A DNA stretch of 64,000 nucleotides from Annulohypoxylon bovei var. microspora (taxonomy: Eukaryota; Ascomycota; Sordariomycetes; Xylariales; Hypoxylaceae): the NCBI GenBank assembly GCA_022836615.1, contig MU405320.1, forward strand, positions 1-64,000, in the 5' to 3' direction. Shown piece after piece: positions 36,018 to 47,936 of the stretch (positions are counted from its first letter, which is position 1; every line of letters begins with the position of its first letter). Under the pieces are notes generated by a model that ran no database searches, had not been told where the DNA came from, and was given only the letters and a program-made list of their open reading frames with translations. The position numbers and the translations under genes were made by a program.

Positions 36018-36600
36018 ACTGGTCTTGGCGGGTTTTTAAATACGCATTTTGATAGGATTAAACCTTGTAATTTTGCAGTAATAAGAAAGCGCCCAGGTAA
36101 TAATGCTACCTAAAAACGCAAACCAGGCTTAAATCCTTCGAAAGGCCAAGCATTTTAAAGAAGTTATTACCTTTAAAGTTGCCAAAGCTACCGCCACCGC
36201 ACCTTTAAAAGTTTAGGAATAAACCGTTAACAATCGAGCGATGGTAAAGGAATTATGCCACCTTAACAAACCATGCCAGCGATACGGAGGGTATGCTTCC
36301 CACCCTATATCCACCCCTCCCAAAAACGGCAACCTAGCAATACGTAAATAAAACTATAACGCGATGCAAATAATCCAATATCGCAGATAATATTTGGTTT
36401 GCTTTAAGGCAAACCACACAACAAAAACCCCTTAGCTCAGTTGAAAGCAAAAGATAGCCCCCTTAAATTACGGCCCTAGGTATTGTACGGTAAGGTACAA
36501 TCGAAGAAAAACCTGGGGGAAAAAAAGAAGGGGAGACCATAACTATAATACAGAAAACCGAGATCAATTATAAGGGAATAAAAGGTTTTTCATCCCGGTT
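35927..36600 (+). mobile_element. SINE-like GC-richer insert in the Copia element
   Basis: About 0.67 kb of balanced, non-eroded sequence interrupts the AT-rich Copia body. It starts with the tRNA-like head. Near 36428-36450 it has a second D-arm-like stretch (cttagctcagttgaaag), then a 7 bp hairpin around gtattgtacggtaaggtac, and it ends with a hairpin of aaccgagat and atcccggtt near 36555-36600. TTATAAG occurs just outside both ends and may be the target duplication. No long open frame belongs to it. Confidence 0.55.
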
Positions 36601-36958
36601 GTTATAAGATTTTCCTTTTATTTTTTAATAAAATAAGTATGTAAACTTATCCATAATAAAAGAAATATAACATATAATTAACGGAACGTTATTTCAATTA
36701 TGCGAACATTTACCCGTAATAGTTCCACATACCATGTAATTAAAAACATAATTACATACTTAAGTAAATCGGTGTAAAATGAATAATAATAATAATAATA
36801 ATATAAGTTTAAATTAATTATATTAATTTATAATTATTTGCTTTTACATTAAAAGTAACGGTTATTAATTTAAACGTATAACCATTTTTTTTATTTAAGT
36901 TTATTATATTCGATTATTTTTAATTATTATTATTATTATAATTTTTTTTTAATTTAAA

Positions 36959-37000
36959 ATAATCTTTTATTAAATAATTATATTCATTACAATTAAAGTA
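36959..37000 (-). pseudogene. Copia Gag zinc knuckle, eroded
   Basis: The minus strand reads YFNCNEYNYLIKDY. With four RIP-type changes undone this fits the CCHC spacing C-x2-C-x4-H-x4-C of retroviral-type Gag zinc knuckles. An Asn/Gly-rich stretch (RGNRGKSYNGYNNQG) lies upstream, as is usual for Copia Gag. Its position near the right LTR supports the minus orientation. Confidence 0.65.
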
Positions 37001-38364
37001 TAAAGGATTTAATTTTTTATTCCATTTAAGTTTATAATTATTTAACCGATCACCTTGGTTATTATAACCATTATAACTTTTGCCGCGGTTACCACGTTAT
37101 TTACTTTAATTATTATTATTAACGTTAATATTAACGTTATAATTATTAATATTACGATTCATATTTTTATTAACCTTATTTTAAAACTTATTAATAAAAT
37201 CGTCGATTATATTATTAATTAACATATTAATTACCTTAATTAACTTTAAGATAAATTTAACCCATTCCGTTGCTTTATTTTCATAAATAATAAAAAACAT
37301 TATCGTTTATTATTAATTATTAATAATTATCTTAATATTTTTACATTAACGAATTAATAATTATTATTTAAATATATATATTAACGGATCCTTGCCATTA
37401 TATTTCATATTACTTAATTCTTTTTAAAGTTCTCGTTAATAAATCTTTTTAAATATTAAAAACATTTTTTAAAAAATATTAATCATTTTAAATCCATTTT
37501 AAATTTTAATAATTAAGTTAAAAGATTAACGTTTATAAATTTTCATAATGGCTTTTACCACATATAATTCATTAAGGTCGATAAAAATAAAGTTATTATT
37601 AAACCCGATTTTTTTAAAGGTTAATATTAAGGTATTATAATACATTAATTAATTATTTTTACCTTTTAAATGGTTTTTTTTATTAAAAATAAAATTAAAC
37701 TTTTTCCACTTTAACACGTAATTTTCACCAAATACTCGTTTAATTTTAACTTTTAATAAATTATTATGGCCATCGTTTAAGTTTAAAAAATTTAAAAAAT
37801 CGTTGGTTAAAAGGGTTGTGGTTTTTTCCTCGGACTTAACGTTTTTTTAAACTTTTTTACCTTTCTTTAATCGACGTAGTTTAACCCGTTTTTCGACATT
37901 TTAATAATGAAATTAATATAATTTAATCTCGACATTTGGATCGTTTAAATTTAAGTCGTTTAAGTTTTCATATGATTTTTAACCGATTTTAATATTAATA
38001 TAAAAGTCCATATTAAATTCACTTAAATCGTTAAGGTTTATAATTAAATCGTTTATTATTCCACTTATTTTCAATTTAATAAGCATAATTATCATGGTTT
38101 TTATTTTTTCATTAAAAAGCTTTATATCGTTTTAATAACGCTCATTTACTTGTATTACTTTTTTTTTCATCGTTTCGCGTTTTTAAAATAATAATTTCAT
38201 TATGTTTTATATTTTCCTTAAACTTAATTATACCTTAGCAGCCGAAACTTCGCCGCCTTTTATTTGATTTTTATTTATAATTAAAGTTATAAGTTTTTTA
38301 TTTTAATAAGTTTTTTATTAAATACATTAATTTATTCGTTTAATAATGGAAAAAAGTGTTACTA

Positions 38365-38601
38365 TAAAAGATTTTTCACGTAAATAAATTAATAATTAAT
38401 GTATATTATTAAAGTTATAATTAAATTATTAAAAATAAATTAAATTTATACTTATATAAATAAATTCTAAATGCTTCCATATTAACCGCTTTTAATAATA
38501 AAAATCTTTTCATTTTTTTATTTAATTATTATGTTTTATTTATAAATTACACGTGACAAAGCACGTGATAAAGCACGGATAAAGCTTTTAATCTGTTAAT
38601 A
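38365..38601 (-). repeat. 5' LTR of the Copia element
   Basis: This 237 bp LTR is the partner of 31898-32134. It is followed by the GTTTC duplication. Confidence 0.9.
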
Positions 38602-38606
38602 GTTTC

Positions 38607-41600
38607 GAATTTATTTAAAAATTAAAATTATATTTTATTTTAAAAAATTTAAAAATATTAATATATATAAATAATATATAATTAATTAAATCATTTATAA
38701 TTAAATATTATTATAAATATAACGAATACATTTTAAAACATTAAATAAAAGTTTTATACGTATTAAATAACGATATTTTTTACCGTAAATTAACGTTATT
38801 AAAAAATTATATTATTTTTAAAATTAACGAAACGAAGGCGCTTTATTATTTACATTTATATATTTTATTAAATCGGATTAAATTTTTATATTACATTTTA
38901 TTAATAAATAAATTAAAACGAAAATTAAACGATTTTTTATAATAAAAACATATATTATAAAATATATTTTATAATCGTAATATATTTAAATATATAAATA
39001 AAAAGTTTATATTTAATATTTTATATATGTAATTCATTTATATAATATTATTTATAAATATTTTTTTAAAAATGTTTTTTATATTAAATTATATATTACG
39101 TATAATAAACGTTTTAAAATTATCGAAATTAACCATTTTTTAAAAAAATTATTTTAATATTATTCGAATCGTTTATTTATTTTATTTAAATATAAATAAA
39201 ACCCTTGAATTTTATATATATATTAATAAATATATCGCGGTAATATTAAAAATAAAATTAACTTAAATAAATTATTAAAAACATATTCGTGTAAAAAAAT
39301 AAAATTATTATAATGAAATATGATTAAAAATAAATAATCCACCCGTTTTTAATTAAAAATTAATTATTTAATAAAGTAAAAGTGTCGTTATTAAAAATAA
39401 AAATATACGAAATATTATGTTAATTATTTTATATAACGTTTATTTAAATGTAAATATTTTATTAATAATGGTTTTTATTTATAAAAATTTAATCGTTTTT
39501 TATCGTTTTAAACGATAAAATGACCCCGGATTATTAATATTTTTTAATTATATATTAAATTTACATAAAAATTTTTAATTATAATTTACAACGTTAATTC
39601 GTAAATTAAACACGGTTTAAAAAAAATAAAAAATAAATGTTTTTTATATTAAATATAAAAAATAATTAAATTATAATAAAATTTAATTTATTTTTAACTT
39701 TTTAATGAAATTATTTCCGATTTTAATAACGTAATTTTACGTAATAAATTATTTAAATTAAATATAAAATAATTTAATAAAAATAAATTTATTTTTTAAT
39801 ATAATTATTAATAACATGTTTTTAAAACGGATAAAAAATATAATTTAAAATTATTTTTTTTAAATGTATTATATAATTATAATTATGTTTATTAAACGTA
39901 TAACGAAATAAACGGAAATAAATGAATTATAATATATATTATTAAAACTTTTAAAAATATAATAAAAAAAATGATTTTTATTTAACGTAATATAAAGTTT
40001 TAATATATTTGGAAAAAAATATTATATTTACGTGGCATTTTATTAATTATCACGGCATTATATTATTCGAAATAAATTTTACGAATAAAAAAAAACTTTA
40101 CTTTTATTATCGTATAAATGAAAATTATAATATAAAAGTAATATTTAAAATATTTTTTAAATTAAAAAACGTTTAAAAAAACTTATTATAAATAAATTAA
40201 AAATAATAATAAAAAACTTATAAATGTTATATATATAAATAAATGATTATATAATTTATTATTAATTTTATAAAAAGTAAAATAAGTTTTAAATTAAAGT
40301 TTAACGTGAATTTTAAACTTTATTTTTTATATTATTAATTATATTAACATTATATATAAATTTAAAATAATTACATTTACCGTTTATATTATTATTATAT
40401 AATTATTAAACGTTATTATTATAATTTATAATATATAAAATGTTTTTTTTAAATAAAAACTCGTTTATTTTTATTTATATATATTATATTCGTTTTAATA
40501 AACACGTTAATAATAAATATAATTAATATTAATCGATAATATTAAAAACCGTATAAAAAATAATTTAAAAAACGTACATTTATATATTTTACTTTTACCG
40601 TTTTATTAATAATTTTACCGTATTTTCTTTAAATTTATTTCTTCGTTATAAATTAAAAAAAAAAATTCAACGTTTTAATTATAATAAACCTTTTTCACCC
40701 ATTAAATAAAAAAACAATTATAGGTTATATAAGCTTTTATAACGTTATAATATAATTAATTTAATATAAAAAATTTATTAACATTATATATTTAAATTAA
40801 TAATATTTTATATACGGGTAATAAATAATGTTTTTAATGTATAAAAAGGTATAATTTATAAAATAAATGTGTAATTACTTTTATAATATTTAATTAAAAT
40901 ATAAATGTAATAAACGATGTTTACGTTTATTATTATTATAATAACGGTAATTTTTATTATTCGTTTATAAGTTAATTAATTATAAGTTTATTAATTTAAT
41001 TATAATTAACTTATAAATAATAATTTTAATAATAATAATAATAATATTAATATAATAAATTATTTTAATAATTATTAAACTTTTTATAATATATTTTTAT
41101 AATTAAAAAAAAATGAATTATATAAATATTTATAAAAACATATCGACGGTAAAACGGGTGGTTTTTCGAATAAATTTATAAGTTAAATTATAAGCGTTAA
41201 AAACGTTAAAAAATAAAAAAAATTAATTTTTTTTATATTTATTTAATATTTTAAAAAATAATAATAATTATAATAAAATTATTAATAATTAATAAAAAGT
41301 TTTAATAAAAAAAATGTTATAATATTTAAATTTAAATATAAAAATTAATTAAATATTTAAAAATATAATTACGTATTTAATTAATAAACTTAAATATGTT
41401 TTATATAAAGCTTTATATATAAAATTATATAAAATATTTATTTAAAAAAAATTACTTCTTTTTTATATATAAATTTTATTAATTTAAAAGTATTTTAAAT
41501 AAAATTATAACTTTTATTTATTTCGTTAATTAAAGCGCGGTATTTTTTACGAAAATACGAACGAATATTTATATTAACCGGTATTAATAAATGATAATTA

Positions 41601-41635
41601 TATTATACGTGTTAATATTTTTATATTTAAATTAA
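38607..41635. other. Strongly eroded AT-rich DNA
   Basis: I see no LTR pair, protein motif or array that I can defend here. CpG remains the commonest context for surviving C. Confidence 0.55.
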
Positions 41636-42372
41636 ACGTTATTATCCGGGTTATATTTTTTTTATTATCCGGGTTATACCCCGTTATAAAATCACTTCAT
41701 TAAATTTAAAAACCTGGTTTTTTTATTATTTATTTTATTATAATTTCACGAATATACCTTTTAATAATATATAATTAATATTATTAAAATATTAAAGTTT
41801 AATTATATTAAATAAAATTAATTATATTTAATTTAATTAAATATTAAAAAAGTTATAAACGTTTAAAATGTAAAAAGCGTTATAATATACGTTATAATGA
41901 GTTTTTAAGCTTTTTATTTTATTATTTATTTAATTAAATATTTAATAATTTAATTTTCATATTTTTTTTATATATATTTTATAATATTTTAACGAATAAT
42001 ATAAATATAAAATTAAATTTAAATTTATTCGATTTAAAATTTAATTTTAAATTTTATAAAAAAGTTTTTAAAATTTTATTAATTTAATTCGTAAAAATAT
42101 AAAAAAAAATATATATAAAAGTTATATATTATAAAAAAATTATTATATTTTATTTAATTTATTTTTAATTTTAATGTAATTAATTTTATTTATTATATAA
42201 CGTTTTTAATTATCGAATAAATATAAGTATAAAGTGGTAATTATAATAATAATAAAGTTATTATAAAATGAAAATAAAAAAACTTAAGTTTTCGAATTTT
42301 AAAAATAAAAATTATTTAAAATCACGTGATATAACCCGGATAATAAAAAAAATATAACCCGGATAATAACGT
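41636..42372. mobile_element. 737 bp TIR element with doubled motif in its ends
   Basis: Exact 43 bp inverted ends lie at 41636-41678 and 42330-42372. Each end contains two copies of ttatccgggttata separated by a T-run, and begins acgttattatccggg. The interior is AT-rich and non-coding. The size and structure fit a MITE. The perfect identity of the ends is notable in such a mutated region. Confidence 0.8.
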
Positions 42373-42789
42373 TTTTTAAATTTAATAATTTAATTTATAA
42401 TAAAGTTTTTATTAATAATACCATTATTAATATTAAAAGAAATTATTTTTTATAATAATAATTTATTTTATATTAATATTATAAAAATATTATTAATTAT
42501 TTATTTCATTCGAATTTTAAAAAAATTTTATAATAAATATAATAAAATTAAAAAATATTTAACTTCCGATTTTATAATAAATAATATTAAATTTAAATTA
42601 ATTTTTTTTTTTACGTATAAATTAATTTTTTTTATTAATTAACGACATTCCGTCACTTATTTTAATAATATATATGTTTTAATTAATTTAATTTATTTAC
42701 CATTTTTTTTTATATTTAATTATTTTTTTATAACGGTAATATAATCTTTTTTCCCTTATTCTTTATATTTAATTAATTTTAAAATGTTT

Positions 42790-45335
42790 AATATAAATAT
42801 TATTAATTTAAGCATTGCGAGCGCCGCCGCCGCAACGTTACCCTTAATAGTAAAAGATTATATCGTGGCGAGGGCTGCCCGACCATATATTGTGCTTCGT
42901 TTACCGCAGAAGCGACGGCGATATCTTATTATGTTAAAAGATTGTGGATAATGGGTTAAATCTTAGTAATTTACAGCTTTTTTTTTAAAAAATAAAACGT
43001 GGGGTGGTGGGTAAGTCAAACTGGCTGAGACATATATGCTGCTAAAATAGGTGGCGGAGTGTCGCCAGCTGATAGAAAAAACCAATTTGTACGCAAGGAA
43101 AAAAACCAATCTGGATCTAGCATCACTCTTTATGATGTGGTGTTTCTTCTTAGATACCTGTCACGATGCAAACCTAGCAGTTGGAGAAACAACTAGGTAT
43201 GTTGTTGCGCAAGGAGCTCTAATCTCTTGTGCCTACGAAGCGTGGTATACATATACAGCGTGCCCTTTGTCTGCTTTGTTCAAGGATTAGCTCCAATAGT
43301 CCCCTAAGGGCTGAGCTCTCATCCTGCCGGGTCTCTAGACCAGACCTCAAGGCTATCCTCCTAAGGGGGCGAGGCGTAGCAGGCAGAGAAGACATCTGAC
43401 AGTACCTCCCTAAGTCAAGTCAATGTTTCGAATAAACCGGACTGTAGAAATTAATGAGCGTTGGTACGTATTAGGTTATCATACAATGATTAGTTACTTA
43501 CTCACTCATGCGTAGAACCACGGTTGTATACCTATGAATAAATAAGTTAACAAGCCGAACTTAATAATTATACGGCAAGGAGGTGTTGTAGATCATTAAA
43601 TCAAATGACATCGAAATAATATAAGCTATGATATCAGGTTTTGCATAAGTTTGGGATGGTTCCGCACGGGTGTTGAAATATTTCTCCAAAAAGGAGAATG
43701 CAAAATAACACTTTTCAAGGATATTGATAATGTTATCATGAAATAACAACTATATGACATACCTTCGGTAAGTATTATCATTACTTACCTTGTAGTGATT
43801 AAAATTTAAAGAAAACCTTCCCAATGATTGATGCTATCAAAAATCGGGGTTTCTTTTAACCTAAGAAGATGTCATCAACTAACTATTATGTCCTTGTGCC
43901 GATTGCAAAGAAACTGGATATCTATTGGTTAAAGAAATGGGCTCCTACATCCTGTCAAACTGATATTTTGTTGCACTATATGTGATTTAGACTGCTGCTC
44001 AAATTTTGCTCTGGAGACAAACTGAGACATGGTTACACAACAGCCTGCATTATCAACTCGATATCCAAGATGTTGACAGTGTCCAGAAGAACATTAGCCC
44101 TGACGCTCACTTACTACGGGTTCCCGCATTTAAAAGATACAATGCATGCATGCAGAAGCTCGCCTTGATGGTATTTAATATAGGTATCGAAACAGATGAA
44201 TAACACTCCTAAAGTTCGCATGCGTTTGTTTGGTCCTCCGGCTCGCTTAAGCGAAAGCGAATTATATAACTCTCGCCGCATTCACAAGGCGGTTACATTG
44301 GAGGCTGAAGCTGAGCCCAACCCAACCCATGAGCCCATAAAATAAACCCTTGCATAATAGAAGATAACGCCGGCTTCTGTGGATTCGTTTCGCTCAAAGA
44401 TGCAACTATGTAGGAGTTACGCGCTGAGATAGTGTGAATAGAATCCTTCTGCAAGCAAGGGCACTACGTTTCACACCAAAAGATATCGCAGCCTACCTAT
44501 AGACGAAGCTCGGAGTTTTCTATCACTTCTCACAAATCCGGACGGTTTTCGTGTAAGTTTTGTTACTGAGACTCTCTGATAGCTCTATCCTAGCTTTTGG
44601 GATCTCCGAGCTGTATAGGTCGATTGGCTGTGACCCCCACAAGAAGAACATATGTTTCATCCGTTCCGTTCGGTTAATCTGACACCCATTTAAGCTTTAA
44701 TGTAACCAACTTTTTGCAAGTCGAGAATCTTCATGTGCTCGCGGATTCACCACCTTTCATGAGGGGATCGACAGGGGTTCGCTCTTCTCTCTTATGCAAT
44801 TATACCATCAGTCAAGCTACATTAAGCCATATTATGTAAGTATTGAGACATCGAGACAGGGATTTCCTAATTAGGAAGGTAGGTAATCCGATCCCGATGC
44901 TGTATATCTTTAAAGTTTGAGTGGTAATGGCAAAGCTGACTAGACTCGCTATGGTAAAATGCTTGAATTGACCGGCTCACCTTCCACCGGGAAAGCTACG
45001 ACTTCAAAGTTTGGCTGGCAGATAGGTGAGATATCGACGTCGCGCTCGTTGCCAACACGGAAGTGAAAAAAATGGAGGAATAAGTGGCTTTATCCAGAGT
45101 AAGCCTTGGCAAAGATACGGATTACGGTGGTTCCCTATTTCGTCATTGCCGACGTGGGCTTAGCTAATTGGGTTCCAACGGGTTCCGAGTAAGCACAAAG
45201 AATCCTCAAAGTCAGACAAAAACCCCGTTTTGCCTCTTGAAAAAAAAAAGAAAAAACTAGAAATATTGTGATGACGAAGACAATTTATAATTACCCCACG
45301 TCCTTTATTTACCTAGGTACCTAATTAAAACTACC
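42790..45335. other. Island edge and gene-poor spacer
   Basis: Composition rises at 42790-42920 with a CpG-rich patch (gcgagcgccgccgccgc). Open frames at 43051-43290 and 44006-44203 (plus) have no recognisable domain. The stretch 43270-43400 carries inverted cccctaaggg and cctaaggggg motifs. At 44209-44222 ctcctaaagttcg repeats part of the 93 bp arm and may be a fragment of it. I support no gene here. Confidence 0.45.
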
Positions 45336-45580
45336 ATGCGGCCACTCAAGATTGCTGAGGGGGTTGACAATCCTAACTCTAAGTACCGCCATGACACTCT
45401 GCGGGAGATCCTTCTGCTCGTTCTAGGAACAGTAAGTCCCACCTCGACGGTAGTATTTCTATACGTACATTTATATTAACTTGACAGATCACATTCTTGA
45501 TTAGCTCCTTTGCCATCTACCGGTTCTACTTCCACCCCCTAGAAGGATATCTCGGTGAAAAGTTAGCCGCTCCCGCAAAC
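45336..45580 (+). pseudogene. Cytochrome P450 N-terminal fragment
   Basis: The model join(45336..45431, 45488..45580) gives 63 aa in one frame with proper splice signals (GTAAGT donor, ACAG acceptor) and a further donor GTAAGG at 45581. The protein has a membrane anchor (ITFLISSFAIYRF) followed by YFHPLEGYLGEKLAAP, the proline-rich hinge typical of microsomal fungal P450s (YFHPLxxYPGPKLxA). After that no consistent frame can be followed, and no heme-binding FxxGxxxCxG motif is found before the next gene. It is therefore probably a truncated or decayed gene. It lies 0.9 kb upstream of an AflR-like regulator. Confidence 0.5.
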
Positions 45581-46465
45581 GTAAGGGATTCTATTCGACA
45601 ATGGCTGGCAATCTGATATCTGAGCTAGCTGCAACCTCCGTTCAGCTGAGCCTATCTAAGGACACGGGATACCTCGGCATGTGTTGCGGCTGCAAGAACA
45701 GCGCATTCGATGGACGCTCGACATCGTCGGTTGACGGCTATTACGGTGTGTGTGACGCACCGGTTGGACGTTGGATATCTTGACCTTTGATAAGTGCATC
45801 ATTGGCCAGACACTTTACGACGAGTCAACAAGGTTCTCACATATTGGATATGGAGTGCAATCGCAAAACTAACCCTCGAACGAGGTTTCTATATGTATGG
45901 GACCGGTATGACGTTGTTTTATGAGAGATGATTACTGGCTTTTGTATATCGAAGTCAACTACTGTCGCCTAGACATGAAGGGCGTATGCAGGCAATAGAT
46001 TATGCATGAATATCGCGTGCCGTTATCTCCTTTCATGAGTTATTTAGCTGACTGCCTAATTCGATGTGCTTTATCTCGAAATCTACAGGTTTTCAGTCCA
46101 CACGATGGAAGTATCTTGCGCATGAAATCTAGACCGATTTGACGAGGTATTGATTACCTGCGTGTAAGAGCCAACCCTACCGTTATTGGAGCGGCCGTTT
46201 GGCTGGCGACCTATGGTACACCCTTTTAACGTCCCCGTCAGCGCGATGTTACTCTCGCATGTAAGTAGGTCTATATGCTGCATATGTAGCATACAAAGTT
46301 ATCCAAACTACAATCGTGCTAACGTTAGGTTGGAGCAGGAGGATCTTGCAGTTGAGACCCTTCTTGCGTTTCTGTTTTAATATCGGCCGATCTGCTGTGA
46401 TATTTCGATGCTCTAAGTATGCTGAATGTCAATTTACCTCGAGGTGCCGCTCCTAGCATCACACC

Positions 46466-47936
46466 ATGTTTGGCATCTGGAAACACAACCCAGATAGTCG
46501 CGGCGGTGGGAATATTAGACAATCATTTGTCCCGGCTAACGTCCGAGTGAACCCCCAGCAGTCCTGTAAAAACTGTCGAGCGAAAAAGGTAAGATAAGAA
46601 CGTACGCCGAGGAATTGGCTCCAACATCAACTCGTTTACTCATACTAAACTATAGTTAAAGACGGGTTGCAGTCGGTGTAAGACCCTTAACTCAATTATC
46701 CGATACGCGAAGCCTGGCGATAACGGCAAATATCGCCGGAAGCCGCAAGTCTCGAAAAAGCCGATGGGCGACCAAGACCAAGACTGGATCTTAAATGGGA
46801 TCAACGAGGATGTCGGGCCAGAATCATACGAGTGTCCCCCTCGGACGCCGGCTGTAGAGAACTGGACGATGCCTATGGGAATGGAATTTGAAGATCATCA
46901 GGACAAGACAATACAGGAACCTCTCCCACAATACAACACCCCAGATCACACACCTCGAACCACAAGATCCACGGATCCGGATCTTGAATCATCATGCAAA
47001 AGCCCCCCATTCCAAGTGTCAAACCCTCTCTCAACAGTTCTCCCAGATGATATAGATATAAGTAGCTGGATTCGATCACCAGTGAGTCTTGGGGACCCAG
47101 GGCCCGGGTTGACGGCGTTACCGGGAACAGAGATAGAGGAGGATACGGAGGCCGCGGTGACCTCTTTACCTACACCACATACCACAACTCCAGGAAGCAG
47201 CCGAAATCCAAATAATAATTTCAACCAATCAGAAACTTCTTCTAATGCCGGAAACGCCCCTGAGCGGAATCTATCCGTGTGCGGCACGAGCAATGCTCCT
47301 AGCCTACAGTGTAGATGTCTAGCTCGAGTAGTCTTGTTGTTAGACGAACTAGAGTCGCCCAGCGACAGTCCAGAGAGCATATCAAGCCTACACTCGCTAG
47401 ACTCCATCCTGGCCTCGATAAAGGAGACGTTGAGCCACGCGGGGGCTATGCTTCTCTGCTCGTTGTGCACGTCGAAGATGGAAAACATGACCATTCTCGC
47501 CTTTCTATTCTCCCACCTAGCGAGCACCTGTCAGATCATCGCAGAAAAATATCCCCACGATAGTGATTTAACAGCACTCCATCGTTCGTCCTCCGCGTAC
47601 GGAAGATACGATTGGCCGCCTCTCCCGCGCGTTGATCCCGGGGCGCAAGAGAGCTCCGAGGATTATTTCCACGCTTACGGGTTCGGAGGGAATAGGGATA
47701 ACGACATTCGAGAAACGTTAGTGGGCGAATATGAAGTCGACTCTCCACAAGAATGGAGGGCGCTGATGCGGGCACTAGCCAGCTTACAGCTCCAGCAGTT
47801 ACATTCTATGATGCAAGCTATGAAGATAGTGCCGATCGTTGCGAATTGCAAATCACTGCTTCGGCGTCTGACCGCTGCCGAGGGTAAGCTTACGGGAGTT
47901 AAGTTACGTATACAGAAACGGAGTGCTGAGTTATAA
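46466..47936 (+). CDS. AflR-like transcription factor with degenerate Zn2Cys6 cluster
   Basis: The model is join(46466..46588, 46656..47936), 467 aa. The 67 bp intron has donor GTAAGA, branch TACTAAAC and acceptor TATAG, at the place where Zn2Cys6 genes often carry one. The spliced N-terminus reads SCKNCRAKK then LKTGCSRCKTLN and RYAKPG. Cys34, 37, 46 and 49 are present, but the third Cys is replaced by Thr44, about five loop residues are missing, and the sixth Cys is replaced (Ile56). The C-terminal half (CRCLARVVLLLDELE, then LLCSLCTSKMENMTILAFLFSHL) resembles the regulatory domain of aflatoxin-type activators, which control secondary-metabolite clusters. The frame is otherwise intact. It could be a non-DNA-binding variant or an early pseudogene. 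Confidence 0.8.

Larger units (their letters stand above)
31898..38601 (-). mobile_element. Copia LTR retrotransposon
   Basis: Two 237 bp LTRs lie at 31898-32134 and 38365-38601, flanked by GTTTT (31893-31897) and GTTTC (38602-38606). These are a 5 bp target duplication differing by one transition. On the minus strand the LTR begins TRTTAACAGATTAAAAGC, and an A-rich tract (aaaaaaaaag) precedes the 3' LTR. A gag zinc knuckle lies to the right and an RT YVDD-like box to the left, giving gag-int-RT order on the minus strand, that is Ty1/Copia. A GC-richer block with Pol III boxes is inserted at about 35927-36600. The element is 6.7 kb including that insert. Confidence 0.9.
9180..42790. other. 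33.6 kb gene-free AT-rich island of eroded transposons
   Basis: Composition falls sharply at about 9180 and recovers at about 42790. No intact gene is present; the open frames are short and rich in Asn, Ile, Lys, Tyr and Leu. LTR pairs differ from each other almost only by transitions, as expected from RIP. Surviving cytosines are mostly in CpG over most of the island. Fungal islands of this kind are usually constitutive heterochromatin, and regional centromeres of Pezizomycotina look similar. Confidence 0.9.

Noticed and set aside
35877..36113. 78-codon open frame over the tRNA-like sequence
   Set aside because: It overlaps the Pol III boxes and has no protein-like features.
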